The position numbers were made by a program, and so were the translations under genes. Shown here piece by piece: positions 1 through 8,548 of a stretch of DNA of 28,688 nucleotides (positions are counted from its first letter, which is position 1; every line of letters starts with the position of its first letter). Source of the stretch: Tritrichomonas musculus (lineage: Eukaryota > Parabasalia > Tritrichomonadida > Tritrichomonadidae); contig JAPFFF010000259.1 of the NCBI GenBank assembly GCA_039105265.1, positions 1 through 28,688 of the forward strand, written 5' to 3'. Below the pieces are notes generated by a model. It did no database searches. It had not been told where the DNA came from and was given only the letters and a program-made list of their open reading frames with translations.

Positions 1-633
1 ATTAGGGTACAATTGCCATGCCTGTAATGCAAGTTGGTCGATAAATGGAATGGTCAACTCTATAGTAAGCTTATGTATTTGCCCGTCAGCAATATCTTTG
101 AGGTCTACGTAACAGCCACAGACTGATGGGCTATATTGTGATACATTTTCCCAGGTGCTGTGAGAGAACTTGGATGTTGCTTTAGCGTCTCTTGGTTTAA
201 TGCTGTTATAGGCAAAAGATTCGCGCTGTAATTCATCTTGCCTGTATGAATCTAATAGTTTGCCGTTAATCCAGAATCTACAGTCTTCATAGAACTCTAC
301 CGCGTTCTTGAATCCAACAAATAATTTCATTATGCCGTTAGTGTCTGCAGAAACGTCAATCTTTTCTGATAACTTAATACTAAAGTCCAGAAGGATGGTG
401 CTGAATGATTTCTCTATTTGTGTTATAGTATGGCCTGTATGGGTCAATTTTATTCTCGTTTTTGTTCCTACTGGCATTGGTGCATCCTTATTGGTAAACT
501 CTTCCATCACAAACGAAAATGAATTATCCCCACCGTTGCGTTGTATCAGATTACGCATCTTATTCTGGAAGAAAGAAAGAACGTCTCCTTCATTGTTACC
601 TGTGTTCTTAGCTTGAGCGTTTTGGTATGTCAT
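1..633 (-). CDS. Probable Polinton major capsid protein, N-terminal part (partial)
   Basis: An open frame of 211 codons starts at an ATG at 633 and runs off the window edge. The chain begins MTYQNAQ and has the beta-rich, membrane-free look of a double jelly-roll capsid N-terminus, including an FxFxMEEF-like strand, a threonine-rich strand near residues 55-65 and WING/WQL-type aromatic strands. Its place beside the small basic protein and the packaging ATPase fits a capsid gene. The family call rests on general character and context rather than on a signature motif; a minor capsid protein is the alternative. Confidence 0.55.
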   Translation of the reverse strand, partial: MTYQNAQAKNTGNNEGDVLSFFQNKMRNLIQRNGGDNSFSFVMEEFTNKDAPMPVGTKTRIKLTHTGHTITQIEKSFSTILLDFSIKLSEKIDVSADTNGIMKLFVGFKNAVEFYEDCRFWINGKLLDSYRQDELQRESFAYNSIKPRDAKATSKFSHSTWENVSQYSPSVCGCYVDLKDIADGQIHKLTIELTIPFIDQLALQAWQLYPN

Positions 634-718
634 GTACTCTTTTGGTTATCAATAAAAAACAAAATTATCGGATAATAAAAGCGCAATATAGATTTTTATC
701 TCACATGAAAACACACAG

Positions 719-1000
719 ATGGCGTTTGGAAGTTGGTTCAAGAATATCGTTAAAGGGGCAAAGAATATCATCGGAAAGGCCTTACCAGTACTGAAGAAAG
801 GTGCCGAATTGGTCAATAAAGTAGCGCCCATAGCTAAAGACATAATTGGTGGCCCAGTTGGAGATTTAATCGGAAAAGTTGGTGATGTTGCCGGTAAAGT
901 CAACAATAAATTAAGCGGTAAAAATATGATTGGCGGCAATGCAGGTAAGAGAAAAGTGCTACTGAATACAGAACAATACCCATTCCTTAATGACTACTAA
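719..1000 (+). CDS. Small amphipathic virion-type protein of the Polinton
   Basis: A 93-residue protein, divergent from the capsid-type gene with 85 bases between the start codons. Residues 1-60 are a lysine-rich, glycine-punctuated amphipathic region (WFKNIVKGAKNIIGKALP near the start), the kind of segment found in adenovirus pVI-like proteins and membrane-active peptides. Two short Gly-Gly sites, IIGG and MIGG, fit the general (M/I/L)xGG pattern of adenovirus-type maturation proteases, a protease class Polintons carry. The tail is basic and then hydrophilic. A minor capsid or membrane-active role is an inference from these traits and from position. Confidence 0.5.
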   Translation: MAFGSWFKNIVKGAKNIIGKALPVLKKGAELVNKVAPIAKDIIGGPVGDLIGKVGDVAGKVNNKLSGKNMIGGNAGKRKVLLNTEQYPFLNDY

Positions 1001-1191
1001 GATATTTTTGCCTGGGCGTTAGCTGTAGAGTTTGCATCGCATTTCTTCAGTGAGAGGCGGGTCGGGAGCCAGTTCAGATAGCTTTAATAATAGATTAACG
1101 AATTCAATTACGGTCAAACAGGCTAGAAAGAAATCAGTAAGATTCATTTTAACCGAAACAAAATAGATATTTTTATTCATCATTAAATAGC

Positions 1192-1596
1192 ATGAATCTG
1201 AAGATAATAGAGCCCATAACACACCCGAACAAAGAATTTCGTTCACCGGATGAGTTCAATTTATGGTACAACAAAAATAAAGAATCGGTAGATGCATTAA
1301 CGACGCATAAGCTCAACAAGATGTATCACATAGAAGGATACCGTATAACGAAGATAAAAGGAGTGCTGATGCTGAAGAAGATGAAAGAGCCAGAAGAAGA
1401 AAACTATGTAGAAACACAAATCGAGCAATTGAGGAGCGATATAGACCAGATAAAGAAAGCTATTGGTGAAATCATTAAGGTCGTCAATGGAAAGTTATTT
1501 TTGTCCTCCTATAATGTTCGTTTCTCCACCGTCTGTTACCTGCACACAAAGAGCCGGATAGGAATCTGGATGCCTCCTTTTATAGTCTACCATTAG
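1192..1596 (+). CDS. Unknown Polinton protein with C-terminal coiled coil
   Basis: 134 residues from an ATG at 1192. I do not recognise it. The first 65 residues hold a compact mixed region with NLWYNKNKES and YRITKIKGVLMLKKM, and residues 67-100 form a charged heptad-like helix typical of a short coiled coil. The 3' part overlaps the end of the convergent ATPase gene by about 100 bases, a tight packing usual in these elements. The last 35 residues are antisense to ATPase coding sequence and so may be poorly constrained. Confidence 0.5.
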   Translation: MNLKIIEPITHPNKEFRSPDEFNLWYNKNKESVDALTTHKLNKMYHIEGYRITKIKGVLMLKKMKEPEEENYVETQIEQLRSDIDQIKKAIGEIIKVVNGKLFLSSYNVRFSTVCYLHTKSRIGIWMPPFIVYH

Positions 1597-2604
1597 CTTG
1601 TAATAGTAATTAAAGTCTTCCCATGATAGATTCGATGCGGCCTGTGAATATATATACCTTAACTGTTGGTCGTTGAAGCAAGGAAAGATGAACAATGATG
1701 TAATCTCATTCTTCATATGTGGTTTCAATCCTTTCCATCCCTGAATCAACAAGAAATAAGACATGTTCGTATGCCTGCACCGCTTTATTGCTTGGCTGAA
1801 AAAAGATTCCTCGTTGGAGAATAACTTGCTGTTACTGATATCATCGAAGAGCACAAGAGTATGCAAGAATTCTGCTGAATAATTATTCACATGAAGGAGC
1901 TCTTTCATTTGCTGTATTCGTTCACCTTCCTGCTGCTCTGTAGTTTCCCCATGCTTTATCTTATAGTATAAGTTTTTCGCTCCGATAAGATTCCTGATGT
2001 AATTCTCTGCATCGGCCTCAGCAATTGTTACGTAAGGCAATGTTGGGCTGAAAAGGTCTCTTAATGCTCTCCAGCTACGGTCATTTTCTTCTCCATCTTT
2101 AGTGACATAAACGAGCAAATGATGTGTGTATAAAAGAGATATCTTAATGATTTCCTGTAGGGCAATTACTGTCTTACCCATATTCTGTTTACCTACGATA
2201 ACATTAACGGAATTGTATTTAATATTTACCGATGGATGGATGGGAGCAATGAATGCACCTGACATTTCTTCTTGATGGTCCTTTAGTGTATTCGCTACGA
2301 TGTTATTTATTTCGTTCAGATTAATTCTGCTGTCGAAGTCATCCATAGACACAAGCCCTTGCATTGCCTTATCTATATAGTCGTTTATGTATTGTCGGTA
2401 TTGATTTATACCGCCCATCCTTTTATATTCTTTATTGATTCCTGGTCGGTGTAATACTGGCTTTCGTTTCTTTTTCTTGGTGTTATCAGTTAAATATCCT
2501 TCGGAGCGTGCACTATTGTTATCATTATCTGAATCAAAGTCGTATTCAGCAAATGCTTTATTACCGTATATATCATCACTAGAGGCGTAATCGTTATCAT
2601 TCAT
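1495..2604 (-). CDS. Polinton packaging ATPase (A32/FtsK-HerA type)
   Basis: 369 residues starting at the ATG at 2604. After an acidic, low-complexity head of about 60 residues comes a P-loop domain: Walker A as GKQNMGKT following a VNVIV strand, and Walker B as LVLFDDIS, followed by a QGWKGL region in the sensor position. This is the layout of the genome-packaging ATPases of Polintons, virophages and large DNA viruses, which drive DNA into capsids. It is convergent with the small gene at 1192 and head-to-tail with the next minus-strand gene, with 35 bases between them. Confidence 0.85.
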   Translation of the reverse strand: MNDNDYASSDDIYGNKAFAEYDFDSDNDNNSARSEGYLTDNTKKKKRKPVLHRPGINKEYKRMGGINQYRQYINDYIDKAMQGLVSMDDFDSRINLNEINNIVANTLKDHQEEMSGAFIAPIHPSVNIKYNSVNVIVGKQNMGKTVIALQEIIKISLLYTHHLLVYVTKDGEENDRSWRALRDLFSPTLPYVTIAEADAENYIRNLIGAKNLYYKIKHGETTEQQEGERIQQMKELLHVNNYSAEFLHTLVLFDDISNSKLFSNEESFFSQAIKRCRHTNMSYFLLIQGWKGLKPHMKNEITSLFIFPCFNDQQLRYIYSQAASNLSWEDFNYYYKLMVDYKRRHPDSYPALCVQVTDGGETNIIGGQK

Positions 2605-2639
2605 TTTACCCTGATATAAAAATAAATATTGCCTTATTT

Positions 2640-4085
2640 TTACTGTGGTGCTGCTTCTGGTTGATTACCTGGTAGTCTCTCTTCTTGCATACCTGCTACT
2701 CTTCTGAATGCATTGGTAAACTGAACTACTTCTGTTGGCGACATATTGAACCCTTCTGCTTCAATATAGACAGGAATGAAAGAAATGATTTTCTCCCAGA
2801 CATTACCTGTAAGATATGGGCTTGCAAATGCATCTGTGGCTGCTCTTACTTCTCTCTTTGACTTCAATTTCTTCCACATTTCTTCATCAACAGTAAGCAC
2901 ATCTTGCCCGTATACTCTTACCATTGCTGTTGCTACAAATGCTTTCTCCCAGACGTTAGATGCAACTTTAGCCAGTTTCTTATTACCTGGATATGTTCCA
3001 TTATGGACTGATTTGAAGCCTTTATAAATTGGATTAATGATTTTACTTGTAAATACCTGGAAGACCGTTTTGTTGTGTGGTTGTAATACTTTAGTGTAAC
3101 CTGCATGTTCAACTGCGGCTGCGAATTGCGCGCCTTGTTCATTTCTATTACGTAATAGTCTAACACCTCTCTCATCATATTCAGGGTTGTACATATCATT
3201 AACGAAGCCTTTGAATCCCTTACCATATTCTTTTCTTTCATCTTCTGTTGGGTAAGCAGAGTAATATTTATATCTATATGGATATGTGCTGTCGACGGTA
3301 GTATAACCGTTAACTATGATGGGTCTATTTGTTTCTCTTTCCCTAACAATAATATCTGCTATTCCATCTCCATCTTCATCATCACCGGTTACATGATAGA
3401 TATCGCTAAATCCATGTTTATCTACCCATCTTTGCGCGCCTACAAGACTTTGTGCATTGTTGATTCTCCTGATGTCCTGTTTGCCACTAAGAACGGCTGG
3501 AGCGATTCTACCCATTTCGGCTCCGTATGGTTGCTTTTTTGGTTTCACTCTACGAGGTATTGGATGTTGCCTAAAGTAGTTAATAGCGTCAATACTGTCA
3601 TTCAAGTCTCTATGGTCAACACCTGTTTCTTCTAAACCCTGTCTGAATTCATTCATGCGGTCTGTAGTGAGAAAGAGTGGATGTTGTCTTTGTTGTGGTT
3701 GGTCCATTTGTGTTTGCCTTTTATCACCAGATAAAATATTATTTTCGGTGTTTACATTTTCATCATCGTCGGAATCTGACGATAAGTTGAATGGAACAAC
3801 ACTACTTCTCTGATTAGGCGTTGTTGGCTTTATTACATCCTCGAATGTTTCTTCTACTAAGTTATACAGAAAATCAAATATATTGTTTGTCGTTACTTCA
3901 TCACTATTGAAGTTGTATGTAGCTAAGAAGTCTCTTACTCGCTTCACATTTTCGAGGTACCTAGTTGATTCCCTGACATCTCCTGCATAGTCATCCATAT
4001 ATACCGAAACGTGTTCTCTTATGTATCTCAGTATTCTCGTTACTGTTTCAGACCCTAGAGATTTTATTTTATTGAACAGTGACAT
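2640..4085 (-). CDS. Large unknown Polinton protein, probably virion-associated
   Basis: About 481 residues. I take the ATG at 4085 (MSLFNKIK) as start, because the frame upstream of it has no ATG. I do not recognise a catalytic motif. Visible parts: a helical head (residues 1-75), an acidic and glutamine-rich stretch (about 95-135), a central region with a DDEDGDGIADI segment that resembles a calcium-loop-like acidic turn, then a tyrosine-rich stretch and a helical tail ending in a proline/glutamine-rich end. Placement between the ATPase and the element end, on the same strand as the capsid-type gene, suggests a structural or assembly role; this is inference. Confidence 0.6.
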   Translation of the reverse strand: MSLFNKIKSLGSETVTRILRYIREHVSVYMDDYAGDVRESTRYLENVKRVRDFLATYNFNSDEVTTNNIFDFLYNLVEETFEDVIKPTTPNQRSSVVPFNLSSDSDDDENVNTENNILSGDKRQTQMDQPQQRQHPLFLTTDRMNEFRQGLEETGVDHRDLNDSIDAINYFRQHPIPRRVKPKKQPYGAEMGRIAPAVLSGKQDIRRINNAQSLVGAQRWVDKHGFSDIYHVTGDDEDGDGIADIIVRERETNRPIIVNGYTTVDSTYPYRYKYYSAYPTEDERKEYGKGFKGFVNDMYNPEYDERGVRLLRNRNEQGAQFAAAVEHAGYTKVLQPHNKTVFQVFTSKIINPIYKGFKSVHNGTYPGNKKLAKVASNVWEKAFVATAMVRVYGQDVLTVDEEMWKKLKSKREVRAATDAFASPYLTGNVWEKIISFIPVYIEAEGFNMSPTEVVQFTNAFRRVAGMQEERLPGNQPEAAPQ

Positions 4086-4160
4086 TTTCCTGTAACGAAA
4101 ATGCAATTATCCCTGGCAACAAAAGGAAATTATTCGAGCAACATTAATATTTGGAATGAT

Positions 4161-4215
4161 TTTTGTCCTGCGGACAAAACCGCTCGCTGCGCTGCGCTCC
4201 GCTCACTATCATGTC
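4161..4215. repeat. GC-rich islet with short perfect hairpin
   Basis: Between two divergent element genes lies an 8-bp inverted repeat (4161-4168 with 4172-4179, 3-base loop), followed at once by a run of GCTC/GCGCT units to about 4206. It is by far the most GC-rich spot of the non-coding part of the element. It might be a regulatory or replication-linked site; no function can be read from it. Confidence 0.4.
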
Positions 4216-4410
4216 CAAACAGATTAACGCTTTCCTCGATGGTTTTGCTTTGTACATATCTCAGTAAAGAAACAGAAAAGTAGCGTATAGAAATAGCATG
4301 AATGGCTAGGAAGTGATATGTGAATGTTAGTAATGTATGCGCCAGAAAAACGCTATATCTCAAACACGAATAATTTATTTTTACTTGGGTAAAAGGGAGC
4401 ACTACAGAAA

Positions 4411-5037
4411 ATGTCAACAGCCGCAACAAGCCAACCATTAAAGGAACTTTCATACGATTATTTATTGTTCCTCTCATCACCCAATTACTTGCCATTCGAA
4501 TATAGCTATTATGTATGTGAATACGTTAGACATGAAAGGTACTTAGATATATACAAGAGATGCCAGATAGGCCATAGAGAGATATTAATGAAGATAGATG
4601 AAGAGATAGAAGAGATAAGAAAGGTGCTATATAAATACCTCTGTGAAACAAAAACTAATTATATGTGTAACCGCGGTTACGGACAAGAATGTAACGTGAT
4701 GAATTATCTTGAATGTAATCTTACTGGAGGTGCAAAGGAGATGATAGAAAAGCTTAAGCAGGCCAGAAATAATAGGAAGAAAGAATTCGAAAGGGAAAAG
4801 AAAGAGCAAGAAGAAAAGCAGAGAAATCAAACAAAAGAACATTGTAATGCCATGCATGAACTAAAGAAACTTGCATGGGATAAAAACGGTACATATGCGT
4901 ACCAACAAAACAGCCTTGTTAGTGTCAGTCAAGAATGGCTAAATGAAGTGAAAAGGCTATTAGAGTTAGCAGGAGAGAATACCAGTTACGACAATATTAT
5001 ATACCTAATATCATACCTAGCAGAACAAACTGATTGA
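4411..5037 (+). CDS. Unknown Polinton protein, coiled-coil rich
   Basis: 208 residues from an ATG at 4411. No family recognised. The head (1-60) is tyrosine-rich, with YDYLLFLSSPNYLPFEYSYY; then comes a charged helix of about 25 residues, a cysteine-bearing segment (CETKTNYMCNRGYGQEC, C-x8-C-x6-C), a strongly charged coiled coil (about 110-150) rich in K, E and Q, and a short helical tail. It is divergent from the large gene to its left and is the last clear gene before the element end. Confidence 0.5.
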   Translation: MSTAATSQPLKELSYDYLLFLSSPNYLPFEYSYYVCEYVRHERYLDIYKRCQIGHREILMKIDEEIEEIRKVLYKYLCETKTNYMCNRGYGQECNVMNYLECNLTGGAKEMIEKLKQARNNRKKEFEREKKEQEEKQRNQTKEHCNAMHELKKLAWDKNGTYAYQQNSLVSVSQEWLNEVKRLLELAGENTSYDNIIYLISYLAEQTD

Positions 5038-5310
5038 TAATTTTTTTCCGTATAAAATAGACGGCGACATTGAAGTGACAAAAAATGATGTTGTCGTGAA
5101 ATTGAATGAAACGTAAATGTCCTGAGTGAAAAGTTCGTTGTTAATAAAAAACAGGTGTTTTTAACGAAAGCATAGTGCGGGCAGTAGAGTATCTGGGAAG
5201 GTATGCAAAAACGCGAATTTTACAACTGTGACGAAAAAATGAATGGGCTACGGGGTTTGGAGGGATGTTTGGCTGTAAGCCAGACATCACTCCAAATACT
5301 ATTGATGAAT
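5038..5310. other. Terminal stretch of the Polinton (boundary not resolved)
   Basis: About 270 bases of intermediate GC content with no convincing full gene. The first 80 bases look codon-like and could be left over from another element gene. The rest may be the terminal repeat region. The exact border with host DNA cannot be set without the other end of the element. Confidence 0.4.
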
Positions 5311-6268
5311 ATTTAATAAAAAACTTAAAATTATTCACTTGTTATATTACTTTATATAATTTACTATTATTTTTAATAGGAAACAAATAAAAATATATTT
5401 ATATATTTATTATTTATAAATATATTAATGTTTTATTTTTGAGAACAGTAAAATAATTTGTGAAAACTTTATTTATAAATTAACCTTTTTTTTTATTAAG
5501 ATTTGTTATGTTAATTATATTCAAAATAAAGATTTTTAGAAGATTGTTGAATTTCTTAAGCGTCATCGTTTTTTAAATAATATTTTATTTTTAAATAACT
5601 ATTTTATGTTTATTATTAAACAATTATATATCATTTATCATAAAAATATTCGCAATAATTATAAATTATTGTTTATGAACTGATTGAGAAGAAACTCAGA
5701 AAAATATTTTCAATGGAATTCTATTGATTATTTTGATTTTTTCTTCTCATTGAATTTTGAGAGGAGAAAACTTAAAATCAAAATAACTATTTGAGGATAA
5801 TTAGAAATGATATGGTTTATAAAATATTTTATAAATAAATAAAAATCAAACTATGTCTTCGGAGCAAGGATATTTCAAATATAAAAAAAATCATAAATAT
5901 GAGATTTTTTTTTTTTTTTGTAATTTTGCTTTTATCATCATATAAATAATAAATCATATACTTTTAAATTAAATATAGACTATAAAATAAATTAAAAATA
6001 CATTATTATTAAAATTATAGATGTTTTAAATCTCCACTTTTTGAGAGTACAAACGCCGCCCTTAAAATTTTACAAAATAATCGATTCAATTATTCAAAGG
6101 TTAATCTTAGAAAGATTTTGATTTTTGTGAAAAACTTGGTAATTGAGAGAACTTTAAAAATAATTGAATGAATTAAAAAAAGATAATAAAAATGAATGGA
6201 GAAGTCTAAATGCGGAAAAATAAAATGAACATTTCATTTTTTAATTAACAGAACAAAAACAAAAACAA
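5311..6268. other. AT-rich spacer before the sugar transporter gene
   Basis: Nearly a kilobase of very AT-rich DNA with short homopolymers (14 T's near 5906) and an imperfect inverted repeat around 5731-5785. A small GC-rich patch near 6045-6062 stands out. I see no gene or RNA in it. The last 200 bases would hold the promoter of the transporter. Confidence 0.6.
6234..6242 (+). promoter_or_regulatory. Initiator-like TCA site before the transporter gene
   Basis: TCATTTTTT lies about 33 bases before the ATG at 6269. Trichomonad Pol II genes use an initiator centred on TCA, with transcription starting at the A a short distance before the start codon. A similar TCATTT lies 32 bases before the ATG at 17295. 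In such AT-rich DNA the match is weak evidence. Confidence 0.3.
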
Positions 6269-7570
6269 ATGAATATTTGTGTTAAAGAACTTGGTTATGC
6301 AATGATTCTCTTATTAGGTCCAATCACATTTGGAACCATTATGTGTTATCCTTCCCCGACTGGAAAAGAAATCCGTGAACACTTCGGATTATCAGATAAT
6401 GCTGCACAATGGTCTTTTTATAATTCAGTTTCATCATTATTCGCAATTGCAGGTCCTTTTGTAACAGTTGGTTTCTTGAAAGCATATCACAATTCAAGAA
6501 AGAAAGTTGTCTTCACATGTGCCTGCCTCGGTGTTGTTTTCTGGTTGCTCAATTGCCTCACAAAAGTTAATATTTGGGCAGGTATAGTTATCAGGTTATT
6601 CTTAGGAGTTGTCATGGGCGCTTATTCATCAGTCAATCCAATGTACTTAGTTGAAATTGCGCCAGAAGGAACAAGTGGATTCTTTGGAAGCTTGAATCAA
6701 ATCGGTATCGTCATTGGAATGGTTTTCTTTGATTTTATCGCACCATCATTAAATTACATGGATTTGAATTACATTGGTGCCGCAATTTGTGCATTGCAGG
6801 CATGTTTAATTTGGCTGGTTGAAGAATCGCCCGCCGTTGAAAAGATTAATCATGATGAAGAAGAAATGAAGAATAATGAGCATGAAAAAAAGAAAGAAAC
6901 ATTATGGCAAAAGAAATATGCATTCGGATTATGCTCAGGTATCTTAATGATGTTGTTCCAACAATTCTGCGGTATCAATGCTATATTAACTAATCTTTCT
7001 GATATCATGAATGATTCAGGTTTAGATATTGACGGAAACTATCAGGCAGGAATTGCAAGCTGTGCACAATTGATTGCTGTTTTCGTTGGCGCAATGATCA
7101 TTGACAAGATTGGAAGAAGAATTACAATGATTATTTCATGCTGCATGATTTGCGTTTTCTTATTGATTTTCGCATTGAATGTCAAATATGATTGGTCAAA
7201 TGTTTTACCTTTAATTTGTATCTTCTTATATCAATTAGGATTCGGACTCGGAATGGGACCAATTCCATGGTTCATCATCCCAGAATATTTCAATGATGAT
7301 GTTCGTTCAATGGCTACAATGATTGTTACAGCTGCCAATTGGATCTTTTCATTCCTTGTCATCATGGTCTGGCCATCAATGAAGAGTGGAATGGGAATGT
7401 TTGGTGCACTCATTTTCTTCTTATGTATTTCATTTTGTGCCATCATATTCTCCGCTTTTTGTGTTCATGAACCAAAACCTCAAGAACAAGAAAATGATGA
7501 AGACAAAGATATTGAACAAAAAGATTCAACTGAACAAAAAGAAGAGGAAGATGAGCCCGAAGCTTTATAA
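6269..7570 (+). CDS. Sugar transporter, major facilitator superfamily (GLUT/SLC2 type)
   Basis: 433 residues with about twelve hydrophobic segments, the usual count, and a length close to the family norm. Family marks: RKK loop after helix 2 (residues 77-79), R109 before the helix-4 glycines, PMYLVEIAP at 124-132 (PxYxxE-AP), a VEESP version of the PESP motif (184-188), QQFCGINA at 231-238 (QQxxGxNA, helix 7, sugar contact), DKIGRR at 279-284, GPIPWFIIPEYF at 330-341 and NW at 357-358. It should move hexoses across the plasma membrane by facilitated or proton-linked transport. The cytosolic tail from 401 is very acidic and Q/E-rich, without known function. The stop codon is read as TAAAT, close to the stop-overlapping UAAA signal described for trichomonads. 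Confidence 0.93.
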   Translation: MNICVKELGYAMILLLGPITFGTIMCYPSPTGKEIREHFGLSDNAAQWSFYNSVSSLFAIAGPFVTVGFLKAYHNSRKKVVFTCACLGVVFWLLNCLTKVNIWAGIVIRLFLGVVMGAYSSVNPMYLVEIAPEGTSGFFGSLNQIGIVIGMVFFDFIAPSLNYMDLNYIGAAICALQACLIWLVEESPAVEKINHDEEEMKNNEHEKKKETLWQKKYAFGLCSGILMMLFQQFCGINAILTNLSDIMNDSGLDIDGNYQAGIASCAQLIAVFVGAMIIDKIGRRITMIISCCMICVFLLIFALNVKYDWSNVLPLICIFLYQLGFGLGMGPIPWFIIPEYFNDDVRSMATMIVTAANWIFSFLVIMVWPSMKSGMGMFGALIFFLCISFCAIIFSAFCVHEPKPQEQENDEDKDIEQKDSTEQKEEEDEPEAL

Positions 7571-7816
7571 ATTTGAATATAATTTAAATTAACTTTGTTA
7601 ATATAAATTATTGATAGAGAAAAATAGATTAATTAATAAAATAGTATTTTTTTAAATTTTAAATTAATGTTATGCTTTTGGATATTTGTAGTAAATAGAG
7701 TGATTTAATTTCGAAAATTGTTTTCTGTTGAAGATAATATAAAATGCTTACAATATATTTTAAAAATTTACTATTAAATCATAAAGATCAACAAGTTTAA
7801 ATGAAAATAAACGAAG

Positions 7817-7888
7817 TGATCGGTGGTGTAGTGGTAGCAGTATAAGACTGTCGTTCTTATGGCCCGGGTTCGATTCCCGGCTGATCAG
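7817..7888 (+). tRNA. tRNA-Asp (GUC)
   Basis: 72 bases. Acceptor stem TGATCGG (7817-7823) pairs with CTGATCA (7881-7887) with one G-T pair; discriminator G at 7888. The anticodon stem TAAGA/TCTTA is perfect around loop CTGTCGT, giving anticodon GTC at 7850-7852. The T arm is canonical (CCGGG TTCGATT CCCGG), so box B is intact. The D arm (GTGTAGTGGTAGCAG) keeps the box-A-like AGTGGTA but pairs poorly in my hand fold. A run of six T's follows as Pol III terminator. A near copy lies at 27,687. Confidence 0.93.
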
Positions 7889-7894
7889 TTTTTT
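7889..7894 (+). terminator. Pol III terminator of tRNA-Asp
   Basis: Six T's follow the discriminator base directly, the standard RNA polymerase III stop signal. More T-runs lie within 20 bases as backup. Confidence 0.8.
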
Positions 7895-8213
7895 AATCTT
7901 TTTTTATACGATGTTACTTATTGGATAATGAAAAGCTTGAATGCGAATAATGAATGGGGAAAAAAAGGTAATTAACTCTAAAATTTATTTCAGGAGAGCG
8001 AAATTGAACAATATATATGACATTTCTTCATTAGTATATGTTATGATTATAAGCATGTAGATTGTTCCACAGTTAAATGCATGTATTACTTCGAGTTTGC
8101 GGCATCTATGATTGTATAAAAATTAAAATGTATTATTCAATAGATAAATGTCCATATTATGGTGTAAAATTTTGTGACTAAATTTGAATAAATAAATGGC
8201 CTATTGATTTTGA
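7895..8213. other. AT-rich spacer with a long hairpin
   Basis: No gene seen. The stretch contains a 17-bp inverted repeat listed separately and otherwise only AT-rich sequence. If the following gene was once whole, its first codons and promoter would have lain here, but no ATG in frame with the protease-like remnant is left. Confidence 0.5.
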
Positions 8214-8233
8214 CTGTTATTTATTCAAATTTA
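8179..8233. repeat. Perfect 17-bp inverted repeat
   Basis: Arms 8179-8195 and 8217-8233 are perfect reverse complements (TAAATTTGAATAAATAA and its complement) around a 21-base loop. The right arm enters the decayed start of the following gene. It may be a footprint of a small non-autonomous element or a chance AT-rich hairpin. Confidence 0.6.
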
Positions 8234-8548
8234 TTGCATTATACCAGATCTTTTAGAAGAAAATATTAAACCTTTTGGAATTAAAAATCCTAATAATATA
8301 AGTTTTCCTGTTTCAGCACTTCAAAGTTTCCTTTCGTTACCAAAATTTATTAATTGTATTAACTCTTTTATAGAAAAAAATTAGAATCCCTTTTTTACGG
8401 AATTAAAAAAAATTATTCAAGATAAATACCATAATCCAACTAACTTTATCAGAAGACTTAAAATGAAATGCGCAATTACTGATAATCAATTTATTACGTT
8501 TGTTGATAATTTTATTAACGAACTACCTAAAAGATTTATTTTATGGTA
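8214..8548 (+). pseudogene. Decayed N-terminal half of a ubiquitin-specific-protease-like domain
   Basis: In the frame that contains 8241, the translation GIKNPNNISFPVSALQ matches the USP cysteine box (G-L-x-N-L-G-N-T-C-Y-x-N-S-x-L-Q) in spacing, with the catalytic Cys position occupied by Ser. The match continues through a TAG at 8382 and on to INELPK near 8532. There the reading shifts by one base into the frame of the long downstream gene, which carries on the USP fold (DLFYGKGVYIKECGKC). So the start of this host gene carries one in-frame stop and one frame change, the latter next to an AAAA run; no ATG opens it. It is either a true pseudogene end or an assembly error plus one real stop. 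Confidence 0.65.

Larger units (their letters stand above)
1..5310. mobile_element. Polinton/Maverick element, one end (cut by window start)
   Basis: A block of closely packed genes on both strands, richer in GC than the spacer that follows, holds a packaging-type ATPase, a probable jelly-roll capsid gene and small virion-type proteins. That set is the morphogenesis half of a Polinton/Maverick, a family very abundant in trichomonads. Polymerase B, integrase and protease genes are not in view and would lie left of base 1. The genes in view look whole, and I noticed no breaks in them. The right limit is a judgement from the drop in GC near 5,300; I could not define terminal repeats because the other end is outside the window. 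The intact genes suggest a fairly young copy. Confidence 0.8.

Noticed and set aside
312-495. Possible tRNA-like or repeat structure in the left Polinton gene
   Set aside because: No cloverleaf or box B; the stretch is explained by the minus-strand capsid-type gene.
5141-5338. Minus-strand open frame at the Polinton border
   Set aside because: No recognisable protein character; lies across the probable end of the element.
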